A stretch of DNA of 64,000 nucleotides, from contig JAETNQ010000018.1 of assembly GCA_021772075.1 (NCBI GenBank), forward strand, positions 1 to 64,000, given 5' to 3'. This document shows, piece after piece, positions 1 through 8,156 of this stretch. A model generated the notes under the pieces. That model was not told the origin of the DNA. It ran no database searches and was given only the letters and a program-made list of their open reading frames with translations. Made by a program: the position numbers and the translations under genes. This DNA comes from Lachnospiraceae bacterium. Its GTDB lineage: Bacteria > Bacillota > Clostridia > Lachnospirales > Lachnospiraceae. Each line of letters starts with the position of its first letter. Position 1 is the stretch's first letter.

Positions 1-53
1 TAATATCGGTCTGGAGGTGTAATATTTATATAAGCACCTCCTGTTAATCATGC

Positions 54-86
54 AAAACCCCGCAGTCAGTATCTGCGAGGTTTTTC
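54..86 (-). terminator. Intrinsic terminator of the trhP-like operon
   Basis: Ten-base-pair stem (56-65 with 73-82) around a 7-nt loop. On the minus strand the only imperfect pair is a G-U wobble and the stem is followed by TTTTGC. It lies about 70 bp past the stop codon of the U32-family gene, so it probably ends that operon. A T-run also follows on the plus strand, so it may work in both directions. Confidence 0.7.
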
Positions 87-152
87 TTTATCGGTTAGGC
101 CGTGAATTGTAACAAAAGCAATGCTTATTTTTTCAATTTCTCCTGCCTTCTA

Positions 153-1385
153 CTATTTTCCGGCCTTTACCCGCAAAATATCGTTTTTTTCCACCTCTGC
201 CGACAGCCTGACAAACAGGATCTGCCCGGCATGGGGCGCGGATTCCACGCATTCCCCATCCTCCGTCGCCAGCGACAGAACCTCCGTTTCCACATTTCTC
301 CCGTCCGGCTTCATGATCTCAATATGGTCTCCGACGCAGAACTTATTCTTCTGCCGGATTTTCGCCCCTCTTTTTTCCTCCGCAGCCTCTACCGTCCCGA
401 GATAAATATACTCATTTACATAAGTGCTGGAATCATAAATCTGCATTTCTTCATCCGGTTTCCCAAAATAAAATCCTGTGGTAAAATGCCGGTGGGTGCA
501 TTTTGCCGCCTCTTCCCGGTACCACTCCAGATTCTTCCGGTACTTTTCTTCCGACTCAAAATAGTCGTCGATCGCTTTCCGGTATACCCTTGCCACCGTA
601 GCCACATACAAGGCGGTCTTCATCCTTCCTTCGATCTTAAAACTGTCAATCCCCGCATCTGCCATTTCCGGTATGTGTTCTATCATGCAAAGATCTTTGG
701 AATTAAAAATATAGGTTCCCCTTTCGTTCTCATACACCGGAAGATATTCGCCCGGCCTCGTTTCCTCTGCTAAAGCATATTTCCAGCGGCAGGGATGGGT
801 ACACGCCCCCCGGTTGGCATCTCTCCCCGTAAAATAACTGCTGAGCAGGCATCTGCCCGAATAGGAAATGCACATCGCTCCATGGATAAAGCTCTCGATT
901 TCCAGTTCCTTCGGTATCTTCCCCCTGATCTCCTTAATTTCCGCCAGGGAAAGCTCTCTGGCCGAAACGACCCGCTTTGCCCCCAGCCGATGCCAGAATA
1001 AGAAAGTTTCATAATTGGTATTATTGGCCTGGGTAGAAATATGGATATCGATTTCAGGGCATATCTCCCGCGCCATCGCAAAAATGCCCGGATCCGCAAT
1101 AATAAGCGCATCCGGTCCAAGCTCCTTCAATTCCTCCAAGTATTCCCCGGCTCCCGCCAGATCATCGTTATGCGCCAGGATATTGACGGTGACATGTACC
1201 TTTGTCCCATGCTCATGGGCAAAACGGATTCCTTCTTCCATCTCTTTTTTGTTAAAATTCTTCGCCTTTGCCCTCAGCCCGAATGCCCCGCCGCCGATAT
1301 ATACCGCGTCCGCCCCGAAAACCACCGCCGTCTTCAGTACTTCCAAGCTCCCGGCAGGGATCAATAATTCCGGTTTCTTCATCAT
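153..1385 (-). CDS. U32-family protein, probable tRNA 5-hydroxyuridine biosynthesis protein (TrhP-like)
   Basis: 410 residues. The U32 signature is clear at residues 165-179 (ESFIHGAMCISYSGRC), followed by a Cys-rich stretch (GACTHPCRW). U32 members related to E. coli TrhP and B. subtilis YrrN/YrrO make 5-hydroxyuridine at tRNA position 34 from prephenate; the old name is 'collagenase-like peptidase'. It directly follows trmR, whose product methylates that hydroxyl, the same pairing as yrrM-yrrN-yrrO in Bacillus. The ATG at 1385 overlaps the trmR stop in ATGA and has AAAGGA upstream. A start 15 bp further out would put the SD inside the gene. The family is certain; the tRNA role is inferred from family and context. 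Confidence 0.88.
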   Translation of the reverse strand: MMKKPELLIPAGSLEVLKTAVVFGADAVYIGGGAFGLRAKAKNFNKKEMEEGIRFAHEHGTKVHVTVNILAHNDDLAGAGEYLEELKELGPDALIIADPGIFAMAREICPEIDIHISTQANNTNYETFLFWHRLGAKRVVSARELSLAEIKEIRGKIPKELEIESFIHGAMCISYSGRCLLSSYFTGRDANRGACTHPCRWKYALAEETRPGEYLPVYENERGTYIFNSKDLCMIEHIPEMADAGIDSFKIEGRMKTALYVATVARVYRKAIDDYFESEEKYRKNLEWYREEAAKCTHRHFTTGFYFGKPDEEMQIYDSSTYVNEYIYLGTVEAAEEKRGAKIRQKNKFCVGDHIEIMKPDGRNVETEVLSLATEDGECVESAPHAGQILFVRLSAEVEKNDILRVKAGK

Positions 1386-2041
1386 TTTTTTCCTTTCCAT
1401 ACGCTGACCGCAACACCGTCCCCCACCGGCAAAACAGCCGTTTCCAGGTTTTCGTTATGCTTCAGTTCATACAGATATTCTCTCATCCTGGAATGAATCG
1501 TACGATTGCGCCTTGCCACTGCAAACCTGGACTCTATGATATCCCCGTCCTGGAGCACATTATCCGACACAAGGATACCGCCTGTTTTCAGCAGCCTCAG
1601 CACATCCGGCAAAAAAACAGGATACTGTCCCTTGGCCGCATCCATAAAAATAAAATCATAAGTCCCTTGCAGTTCCTTCAAAATTTCTGCGGCATCCCCC
1701 TCCAGCATGATAATCGCATTCTCCTTCCCGGCCCTGCGGAAATTTTCTTTCGCCAAGGGAATCCTCTTTTCATATTTTTCTATCGTTGTAATCTTACAGC
1801 CCTCCGGACCATATTCGCTCATAAGAAGAGCAGAAAAACCTGTCGCCGTTCCTACCTCAAGAATGCTCTTCGGCCTGTTCATTGCCAACAGCAGTTTTAA
1901 CAGGCTCTGCATCTGGGGACGTATGACCGGCACATTCGTCCTTCTGCACTCAGCTTCTATCTCATTCAAAAACTCCGTATTTCCTCTGTCCAGAGAATCG
2001 ATAAAGGCGCTGACCCTTTCTCCCGTAATACCATGATCCAT
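1382..2041 (-). CDS. trmR: SAM-dependent O-methyltransferase, probable tRNA 5-hydroxyuridine methyltransferase
   Basis: 219 residues, a class I O-methyltransferase of the YrrM/CCoAOMT type. The SAM-binding motif is ILEVGTATGFSALLM (about residue 60), the acidic loop TIEKYE binds the ribose, and FIFMDAAKGQY is the metal/active-site region. B. subtilis TrmR makes 5-methoxyuridine in the tRNA wobble position, and the U32 gene next door supplies the hydroxylated substrate. The start has a GGAG 8 nt upstream that lies in the end of the MltG-like gene, so translation is probably coupled. A generic catechol-type methyltransferase cannot be excluded, but the gene order argues for tRNA. Confidence 0.87.
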   Translation of the reverse strand: MDHGITGERVSAFIDSLDRGNTEFLNEIEAECRRTNVPVIRPQMQSLLKLLLAMNRPKSILEVGTATGFSALLMSEYGPEGCKITTIEKYEKRIPLAKENFRRAGKENAIIMLEGDAAEILKELQGTYDFIFMDAAKGQYPVFLPDVLRLLKTGGILVSDNVLQDGDIIESRFAVARRNRTIHSRMREYLYELKHNENLETAVLPVGDGVAVSVWKGKK

Positions 2042-2046
2042 CGCAA

Positions 2047-2565
2047 TTACTCCGTCCCCGCTTCTCCATCTTCCGGCTGCGGATCCCCGCCCTCCGGTTC
2101 CTCTTCTCCGGCTTCTGTTCCTTCCTCCGGCATCTCCGCTTCCTCAGCCGGCTCCTGCCCGCCGCCTCCGGAGGACTCCGTTCCTTCTTCTGCCTCCGAA
2201 GGCTCCGCAGACATAACAGCCAGCATCTCCCTTGCCGTCATATCGCTTCTCAGCTCATAAATCCCCGGCTTTATTTTATCATGGTAACTGGACAGCAGTT
2301 CCTGCACATAAAATAATCTGGCATCCCGGATCATCCCTTTTTCTTCCAGAACCGTTCCGATTTCTTCAACAGTCGCTTCCTCTGTCACCGAAATGCTGAT
2401 AATTTTTGCTCCATCGGAAGCGGATACCGGTTCCTCTGCAAAAACCCGGTACCCAAAATCATATGCCTGTACGGCATATCGATAAGTATATACCACGACT
2501 ACGACAATCAATACAATTTTAATTACCGTATCCAGTACGGTTCCAATTAAGTTCTTTACGTTCAT
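2047..2565 (-). CDS. Short membrane protein with MltG/YceG-like N-terminal domain
   Basis: 172 residues. It has one N-terminal membrane segment (about residues 11-28), then a LysM-like/YceG N-terminal fold with the typical run EIGTVLEEKGMIRDARLFY and KPGIYELRSDMT. The last 50 residues are a low-complexity Glu/Gly/Pro tail. Full MltG endolytic transglycosylases are about 330-380 residues and carry a catalytic Glu domain, which is absent here. The gene occupies the usual mltG (yrrL) position before trmR. It is probably a reduced, non-catalytic paralogue that may bind the septal peptidoglycan machinery; that role is inference. Confidence 0.72.
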   Translation of the reverse strand: MNVKNLIGTVLDTVIKIVLIVVVVVYTYRYAVQAYDFGYRVFAEEPVSASDGAKIISISVTEEATVEEIGTVLEEKGMIRDARLFYVQELLSSYHDKIKPGIYELRSDMTAREMLAVMSAEPSEAEEGTESSGGGGQEPAEEAEMPEEGTEAGEEEPEGGDPQPEDGEAGTE

Positions 2566-2627
2566 TCCGGCAACACCCCTTTCATTCTCCTGCCTGTTCC
2601 AGTCCTGCCTTCCGCTTTTGTTTCCAC

Positions 2628-2957
2628 CTATTGAAAGTCAATTTCGTCCCAGACCAGCTGGTTGATCTCCTGCATCATTCTGCAAAAACCCAGTTCCGCT
2701 GCCAAGAAATCATCCACCATAGGAATTGCCCTGACATCATCAAACTCCTTTTCCAATTCTTCCAAACGTTCTATATAGTCCCCGCTGTCTTCTTCATTCT
2801 GCAGCATATAATTTTTTTTCCGGAATTCATTTACTTTATCGTATAAATCCGGTTCTGCCTGGATCCTGTCCAGCCCTGCCTTATATTCCCGGTATTCCTC
2901 CGACCCTTTTATCTCCCGGATAAAATCCATTGCCACGCGATACATATGCCCTTCCAC
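2628..2957 (-). CDS. YlbF/YmcA-family regulator
   Basis: About 109 residues, helical and charged, with the family pattern MDFIREIKGSEEYREYKAGL, then a Tyr/Leu-rich central helix and a final segment AAELGFCRMMQEIN. YlbF, YmcA and YaaT in B. subtilis form a complex that acts with RNase Y in mRNA processing. This gene follows RNase J, which fits an RNA-turnover context. I chose the GTG at 2957, which has GGAGG 9 nt upstream; an in-frame ATG at 2945 is the alternative. Longer versions reaching 3053 would overlap the RNase J coding end. Confident in family, less so in start. Confidence 0.8.
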   Translation of the reverse strand: MEGHMYRVAMDFIREIKGSEEYREYKAGLDRIQAEPDLYDKVNEFRKKNYMLQNEEDSGDYIERLEELEKEFDDVRAIPMVDDFLAAELGFCRMMQEINQLVWDEIDFQ

Positions 2958-2998
2958 TATAACCAGCCTCCGCTTTTTTATCTGACTGTAAAATCTTC

Positions 2999-4672
2999 TT
3001 AGACCTCCATGATAATCGGAAGTATCATCGGCCTGCGTTTCGTCTTCTTCCACACATATTCCCCAAGGGAATCCTTAATGCCGCTCTTGATCTTGCCCCA
3101 GTCGCTGATCCCCCGGTCAAGGCAGCCCCGCACCGACTCGTCCACGATATGCCGGGCCTCCTCCATCAATTCGTCCGATTCCCTCACATAAACAAATCCC
3201 CTGGACACAATATCAGGTCCCGATACCAGTTGGTCGGAATATCCGTCCAGCGCCAATACCACGATCAGAATGCCGTCCTCTGCCAAATGCTGTCTGTCCC
3301 TGAGAACGATATTCCCCACATCGCCTACCCCGAGGCCGTCCACGAGTATTCCCCCTACGGGTACTTTCCCGACGATCCTGGCATCTTCCTTATCAAGCTC
3401 CAGTACGTCCCCGGATGTCATAATAAAAATATTTTCTTTCGGTATTCCCAGTTCTTTGGCCAGTTTTGCCTGAGCCTTCAGATGTTTATATTCCCCATGC
3501 ACGGGAACCGCATATCTGGGATGGAGAAGGGAATACATTAATTTTATCTCCTCCTGGCAGGCATGGCCTGACACGTGTACATCCTGGAAAATAACGTCTG
3601 CCCCCTTCACCAGCAGCTTATTGATGACATTTGTCACCGTTTTTTCATTGCCCGGTATCGGATTGGAAGAAAAGATAACCGTATCCCTGGGGCCGATGGA
3701 TATCTTTTTATGGATGTCCCCCGCCATACGGCTCAATGCGGCCATGCTCTCTCCCTGGCTCCCTGTCGTAATGATCACTGTTTTTTCATCCGGATAATTT
3801 TTCAGCTGTTCAATATCGATCAGCGTCTTATCCGGTATATCCAAATATCCTAAAGAAGTGGCCGTCTCGATGATATTCACCATGCTGCGCCCTTCTACCA
3901 CCACTTTCCTTCCGAATTTGTATGCCGAATTAATGATCTGCTGCACCCTGTCCACGTTGGAAGCAAACGTAGCAATAATAATCCTCGTATCCTTATGTTC
4001 TGTAAAAAGCGTGTCAAAAGTCTTTCCTACCGTCCTCTCGGATTGGGTAAATCCCGGCCTTTCCGCATTGGTGCTGTCGCACATAAGGGCCAGTACGCCT
4101 TTTTTCCCGATCTCTGCAAACCGCTGCAAATCAATAGCATCCCCGAACACCGGCGTATAATCCACCTTAAAATCACCGGTATGGACTACCGTTCCGGCAG
4201 GAGAATAAATCGCTAACGCGGCAGCGTCTACGATACTGTGGTTCGTCTTAATAAATTCAATGCGGAACTGGCCAAGATTAATGGACTGGCCAAACCGGAT
4301 CACTTTTCTTTTTGTATTGCCCATCAGGTTATGCTCGGTCAGCTTATTCTCGATAATTCCCATCGTCAGCTTTGTCGCATAGATCGGCACGTTGATGTCC
4401 CGCAGGACATAGGGCAGCGCGCCGATATGATCCTCATGCCCATGGGTAATAATAAATCCCTTTACTTTTTCCGCATTTTCTTTCAAATAGGTGACATCCG
4501 GTATTACCAAGTCAATACCCAGCATATCGTCATCCGGGAACGACAATCCGCAGTCAACCACAATAATACTGTCTTCATATTCGAAGGCAGTAATGTTCAT
4601 GCCGATCTGCTCCAAACCTCCTAAAGGAATAATCCTCAATTTGGACGCATTTTCAATTTCTTTCTTCTTCAA
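2999..4672 (-). CDS. rnj: Ribonuclease J
   Basis: 557 residues, normal for RNase J. The metallo-beta-lactamase zinc motif HGHEDHIGA is at residues 77-85, the beta-CASP part follows with SHIS-type elements (HVSGHACQEE), and a C-terminal domain is present. It is a 5' exonuclease and endonuclease that matures and degrades RNA in Firmicutes. The start is TTG at 4672 with GGAGG 8 nt upstream; the first 20 nt overlap the end of fur, suggesting coupling. Whether this is J1 or J2 cannot be told from one copy. Confidence 0.96.
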   Translation of the reverse strand: MKKKEIENASKLRIIPLGGLEQIGMNITAFEYEDSIIVVDCGLSFPDDDMLGIDLVIPDVTYLKENAEKVKGFIITHGHEDHIGALPYVLRDINVPIYATKLTMGIIENKLTEHNLMGNTKRKVIRFGQSINLGQFRIEFIKTNHSIVDAAALAIYSPAGTVVHTGDFKVDYTPVFGDAIDLQRFAEIGKKGVLALMCDSTNAERPGFTQSERTVGKTFDTLFTEHKDTRIIIATFASNVDRVQQIINSAYKFGRKVVVEGRSMVNIIETATSLGYLDIPDKTLIDIEQLKNYPDEKTVIITTGSQGESMAALSRMAGDIHKKISIGPRDTVIFSSNPIPGNEKTVTNVINKLLVKGADVIFQDVHVSGHACQEEIKLMYSLLHPRYAVPVHGEYKHLKAQAKLAKELGIPKENIFIMTSGDVLELDKEDARIVGKVPVGGILVDGLGVGDVGNIVLRDRQHLAEDGILIVVLALDGYSDQLVSGPDIVSRGFVYVRESDELMEEARHIVDESVRGCLDRGISDWGKIKSGIKDSLGEYVWKKTKRRPMILPIIMEV

Positions 4673-5123
4673 TCAATTTTCCTCCACATTCTGCACAGCG
4701 CCCGTAGAGTTTCACTTCATGATCCACCACATGGAATCCTGTAGTTTCCATGATTTTCTCTTCCAATCCCTCCAATAAATCGTCCTTGAAGGATATCACT
4801 TTACCACAACTTACGCAAATCAAATGGTGGTGATGGTGTTTTGCCGTACCCAGCCCCACATTTCCAATTTCATACCGGACAAATCCGTCGTCCAAATTGA
4901 TGCGATCGATCAAGTTCAGCTCCAAAAGCAGCTGTATCGTTCTATAAACAGTAGCAAGTCCTATCTCGGGATAGCCTGCTTTTACCATTTCATAAATTTC
5001 TTCTGCAGTTAAATGTTTATCAGGGCATGACGCCAGAGCTTCCAGCACCAGAAGCCTCTGATTGGTTATCTTTAACCCGTTATCTCTCAGCAACTGCTTA
5101 AATTCTTCTCTGTTTACTGTCAT
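4653..5123 (-). CDS. Fur-family metal-responsive repressor
   Basis: 156 residues. N-terminal winged helix (about residues 1-85, recognition region IGLATVYRTIQLL), a histidine cluster KHHHHHLIC that supplies metal ligands, and two CXXC pairs (CVSC, CAEC) forming the structural zinc site. It could be Fur, PerR or Zur; the sequence does not decide, because the ligand set common to all three is present. It sits between the DUF1292 gene and RNase J and overlaps the latter by 20 nt. Confidence 0.9.
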   Translation of the reverse strand: MTVNREEFKQLLRDNGLKITNQRLLVLEALASCPDKHLTAEEIYEMVKAGYPEIGLATVYRTIQLLLELNLIDRINLDDGFVRYEIGNVGLGTAKHHHHHLICVSCGKVISFKDDLLEGLEEKIMETTGFHVVDHEVKLYGRCAECGGKLIEEERN

Positions 5124-5144
5124 CGGCCCATTCCCTTTTCTGTT

Positions 5145-5411
5145 TCAGGAAAGCTCCACATCTTCCAGCATATCTTCAAAAACTGCCGCTACCGCGTCCA
5201 GTTCCGTCTCATCCTCCACAATCTTATAAACCGCCTCTTCATCCCCCGGCTTCGAAATATCCTTCAGAATCAGCGCTTCCCCGTCGCCTTCTTCTTCCTC
5301 CGTCACCAGAATATACGAGGCTCCCCCCAGCATCGTCTGCTCTAATACATAAAATTCGGCCGGATCCCCCTCTTCCCGTTCAAAAACCAATTTTTCCACT
5401 CCAATAACCAT
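5145..5411 (-). CDS. DUF1292 protein (YrzB-like)
   Basis: 88 residues, strongly acidic, with the DUF1292 pattern of an aliphatic strand ending in EFYVLEQTMLGGASYILV, followed by an alternating Glu/Asp region and an EAVYKIVEDETELD helix. Its function is unknown in Bacillus too, but the ireB-ruvX-DUF1292 order is one of the most stable in Firmicutes and supports a real gene. The start is the ATG at 5411; an upstream extension would run into ruvX. It lies 58 bp after ruvX. Confidence 0.82.
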   Translation of the reverse strand: MVIGVEKLVFEREEGDPAEFYVLEQTMLGGASYILVTEEEEGDGEALILKDISKPGDEEAVYKIVEDETELDAVAAVFEDMLEDVELS

Positions 5412-5469
5412 ACCCTTTCCACAATCTGCAAAACAGCCCCTGCTGTGAGCCTTAGAACTTCTCTTCGCG

Positions 5470-5898
5470 CTATTCCTTATTTTTCCTGTAATCCAAATAT
5501 CCCTGCAAAATAAGACATGCGGCAATCTTGTCCACATGTTCCTTCCTGTGTTCCCGCCGTATGCCGGCTTCTATCATAGCTTTCTCAGCCGCCACGGTCG
5601 TCAGCCTCTCGTCCCACAAAACGACAGGAAGACCAGTCCTCCGCTCCAGCCTGTCCTTAAACTCCATAGTAAGCTCTGCCCGCGCCCCGATCGAATTATT
5701 CATATTCTTCGGAAGCCCCAGCACAATTTCCTCTACTCCGTACTCTACGATCAATGCCTCGATCCTGGCCAATGTCCTTCTTAATTTATTTTCTTCTTTT
5801 CTCTCTATGATCTCAATGCCCTGAGCCGTAATAAGCAGTTCGTCGCTGATCGCCACCCCTACCGTCTTAGACCCAAAATCCAACCCCATAATCCTCAT
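5470..5898 (-). CDS. ruvX: RuvX/YqgF-family putative Holliday junction resolvase
   Basis: 142 residues with an RNase H-like fold. The first catalytic Asp is in [16 protein letters not shown] and later acidic residues are in VLWDERLTT and [15 protein letters not shown]. YqgF-type proteins act in Holliday junction resolution or in 16S rRNA 5'-end processing; both have been proposed. The start at 5898 has AAGGG 7 nt upstream. It follows ireB, as in most Firmicutes. Confidence 0.93.
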   Translation of the reverse strand: MRIMGLDFGSKTVGVAISDELLITAQGIEIIERKEENKLRRTLARIEALIVEYGVEEIVLGLPKNMNNSIGARAELTMEFKDRLERRTGLPVVLWDERLTTVAAEKAMIEAGIRREHRKEHVDKIAACLILQGYLDYRKNKE

Positions 5899-5973
5899 AC
5901 ATATTCCCTTTGCCAAATGCTCCTGACGAGTTCAACGACTTCCGCGAACTCGGCGACCTCCGTAAGTTCGCCC

Positions 5974-6237
5974 TTATTTCCAATGCTTCGCTTCGATATA
6001 CTTCGTCAAAAGCTCCTCCACCAGTTCATCCCGGTCTACTTTCATGATCAGGCTCCTGGCGCTCTTATGGCTTGTAATATAAGTGGGATCCCCGGACATA
6101 ATATACCCTACAATCTGGTTTACCGGATTGTATCCCTTCTCGGTCAACGCCTCATAGACTGTTGTTAAAACCACTTCTACCCCTGTTTCCGGTTCTGTAT
6201 CCACTTTAAAAAATTGTGTGTTTTCCAAATTCCTCAT
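5974..6237 (-). CDS. ireB: IreB-family regulatory phosphoprotein
   Basis: 87 residues, the usual length for the DUF965/YrzL/IreB family, with the hallmark segment [19 protein letters not shown] and the following [16 protein letters not shown]. In Enterococcus IreB is phosphorylated by the Ser/Thr kinase IreK and modulates cephalosporin tolerance. The Thr residues near [12 protein letters not shown] are the likely target region by homology. It heads the ireB-ruvX-DUF1292 set; the alaS gene that often precedes it is absent, and mtaB lies upstream instead. Confidence 0.93.
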   Translation of the reverse strand: MRNLENTQFFKVDTEPETGVEVVLTTVYEALTEKGYNPVNQIVGYIMSGDPTYITSHKSARSLIMKVDRDELVEELLTKYIEAKHWK

Positions 6238-6307
6238 ATTGCCACGCCCTTACTTGCCATTACTGTTGCTTCTTGCTGTCCTTGAAAGTATTCATACTTA
6301 TTTTACC

Positions 6308-6336
6308 ATATTACTCTATTTAAATAAAAATTTCAA
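6308..6336 (-). promoter_or_regulatory. SigA-type promoter for ireB operon
   Basis: On the minus strand TTGAAA (6331-6336) is separated by exactly 17 nt from TAATAT (6308-6313), about 70 bp before the ireB start. It lies in the short gap after mtaB, so the ireB-ruvX block can be transcribed independently of mtaB. Confidence 0.6.
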
Positions 6337-6340
6337 GTGA

Positions 6341-7687
6341 CTACTCGAGCAACATCATATGATCGGACAAAAAACCCTTAATTTTTCCTAAAACCACCTC
6401 ATTCGTCAATGAATTTTCTGACTTTTTTGCCGTTTTCACATATTGCCTTGTATACCCGACTTGGAACAAAGTACCGCCGACATTTTTTTCTTCCTCAAAT
6501 AAAACCTCCTGTTCCCGCCCTAAAAAGCTCTCTCTGAATCTCTTTGAGTGTTCTTTTTCCATGTCCAGCAGAAAGCTGCTTCGTTCCCGCTTCGTTTCAT
6601 CATCAATCTGGCCATCCATTGCCGCGGCACGGGTTCCCTTTCTTCTGGAGTATTTGAATACATGCATTTCATACAATTGTATCTTTTCCAAAAATGCCGC
6701 AGTCTCAGCAAATTCCTCCTCCGTTTCCCCCGGAAAGCCTACGATCACGTCCGCCGTAATTGCCGGGTTTTCAAAAACCCTGCGCAAAATCCTTGTTTTT
6801 TCATAGTATTCCCCCGCCGTATATCGTCTATTCATTCTCTTTAAGGTCGCATCGCAGCCGCTCTGCAGCGACAAATGGAAATGAGGGCAAAGCTTCGGCA
6901 GTTCTCCTAATCCTACAGCAAATTCTTCCGTCACGATTCCCGGCTCCAGGGAACCGAGGCGTATCCTCTCTATTCCCTCTATTCCATGGATAGCCCTGAT
7001 CAGGGACAGCAGTTCCGGGGTTCCCCTGTCCGTGCCGTAAGAACTGATATGGATCCCTGTCAGCACCGCTTCCTTATAACCCTTTGCAGCAAGTCCGCCG
7101 ATCTCCCTCAAAATATCCTCTTCCTTCCGGCTCCTTACCCGCCCCCTGGCATATGGAATAATGCAATATGAGCAAAACTGGTTGCACCCGTCCTGAATCT
7201 TGACACAGGCCCGGGTGTGGCCATGGGTTTCTTTCAGGTTCATGTTTTCAAACTCGTCGGTTTTTCCGATATCAATGATTGTCGTATGGCACAGCGTTTT
7301 CCGGTCATACACATTTTTTTCTTCTGCTTCCCGTTGCGCCCTTTCCGCCAGAAATTGTTCCAGTATTTCCACCAGGTCTTTTTTTCTGTTGTTGCCAATC
7401 GCCAGATCCACCCCGTCATCTTTCAGCGCGTCCTCCCCTCCGGCCTGTACATAGCACCCTACGGCAACGACTACCGCCTCCGGGTTTTTTTTCTTTGCCC
7501 TGTGGAGCATCTGCCGGCTCTTCCGGTCCGCAATATTCGTCACAGTACACGTATTTACGATATAAATATCGGCCCGCTCATCAAATGGCACAATTTTATA
7601 ATCTTTTTCCTCCAGCATTTGTTGCATTACATCCATTTCGTATCCGTTGACCTTGCAGCCAAGGTTATGAAGCGCTACACTTTTCAT
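6341..7687 (-). CDS. mtaB: tRNA (t6A37) methylthiotransferase
   Basis: 448 residues. The UPF0004 domain carries three cluster cysteines (C11, C47, C79), the radical-SAM motif is C168-x3-C172-x2-C175 (GCNQFCSYCIIPYARG), and a C-terminal TRAM-like domain follows. The opening HNLGCKVNGYE and CTVTN are typical of MtaB rather than MiaB or RimO. It converts t6A37 to ms2t6A in ANN-decoding tRNAs using two 4Fe-4S clusters. It is divergently placed from the HPr-like gene, with about 100 bp between them. Confidence 0.95.
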   Translation of the reverse strand: MKSVALHNLGCKVNGYEMDVMQQMLEEKDYKIVPFDERADIYIVNTCTVTNIADRKSRQMLHRAKKKNPEAVVVAVGCYVQAGGEDALKDDGVDLAIGNNRKKDLVEILEQFLAERAQREAEEKNVYDRKTLCHTTIIDIGKTDEFENMNLKETHGHTRACVKIQDGCNQFCSYCIIPYARGRVRSRKEEDILREIGGLAAKGYKEAVLTGIHISSYGTDRGTPELLSLIRAIHGIEGIERIRLGSLEPGIVTEEFAVGLGELPKLCPHFHLSLQSGCDATLKRMNRRYTAGEYYEKTRILRRVFENPAITADVIVGFPGETEEEFAETAAFLEKIQLYEMHVFKYSRRKGTRAAAMDGQIDDETKRERSSFLLDMEKEHSKRFRESFLGREQEVLFEEEKNVGGTLFQVGYTRQYVKTAKKSENSLTNEVVLGKIKGFLSDHMMLLE

Positions 7688-7720
7688 CTGATTCCTTTCT
7701 TTTTTTGTTGTGTTTTATCA

Positions 7721-7749
7721 TTGACTTTTACCCCTTTACCCTTTAATAT
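7721..7749 (+). promoter_or_regulatory. SigA-type promoter for HPr-like gene
   Basis: TTGACT (7721-7726), 17-nt spacer, TAATAT (7744-7749), followed by a strong AAGGAGG 9 nt before the ATG at 7790. It suggests a well-expressed, single-gene transcript. Confidence 0.65.
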
Positions 7750-7789
7750 TGAAGCAGAAGGTATGAATAAATTAAGGAGGTAAAAACTA

Positions 7790-8020
7790 ATGAAAACCGT
7801 TCAGATTTCTTTAAATTCTATTGATAAGGTAAAATCTTTTGTAAACGATATTACAAAATTCGATTATGATTTCGATCTGGTATCCGGAAGATACGTCATT
7901 GACGCAAAGTCCATCATGGGCATTTTCAGCTTGGATCTGTCGAAACCGATCGATTTAAATATCCACGCGGAAGATAATGCGGAAGAAGTTCTTAATATAT
8001 TAAAACCTTACCTGATCTAA
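7790..8020 (+). CDS. HPr-family protein lacking the phosphoryl-transfer histidine
   Basis: 76 residues with the HPr fold pattern. The segment around residue 15, normally GLHARPA, reads LNSIDKVKSF and holds no histidine or ARP. The regulatory loop is kept: AKSIMGIFSL with Ser41 at the position of Ser46 in HPr. It therefore cannot relay PEP phosphate at His15 but could still be a substrate or decoy for HPr kinase. It is transcribed alone from a good promoter and ends in a strong terminator. The family is clear; the role is unknown. Confidence 0.82.
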   Translation: MKTVQISLNSIDKVKSFVNDITKFDYDFDLVSGRYVIDAKSIMGIFSLDLSKPIDLNIHAEDNAEEVLNILKPYLI

Positions 8021-8078
8021 GAACATTAAGAAACACTAAGGCTGCAAAAAACGCAGCCAAAGAGTTTCCAAATGTTCT

Positions 8079-8114
8079 GAAGAACGCCTGGGATACGGCG
8101 TTCTTCCTTTTTTC
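8079..8114 (+). terminator. Intrinsic terminator after HPr-like gene
   Basis: Perfect 10-bp stem GAAGAACGCC (8079-8088) with GGCGTTCTTC (8097-8106), 8-nt loop, then a T-rich run. A second small hairpin GGCTGC/GCAGCC lies just before it at 8040-8058. thiI converges from the other side. Confidence 0.85.
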
Positions 8115-8156
8115 CGTTCTTTTTGTTTTTGGCCGCTCGGCTTTCCTTTTTTCTTT

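Noticed and set aside
14-42. Inverted repeat GGAGGTG/CACCTCC near the left edge, possibly a regulatory hairpin
   Set aside because: Seven bp at the window edge with no gene start next to it in view; cannot be judged.
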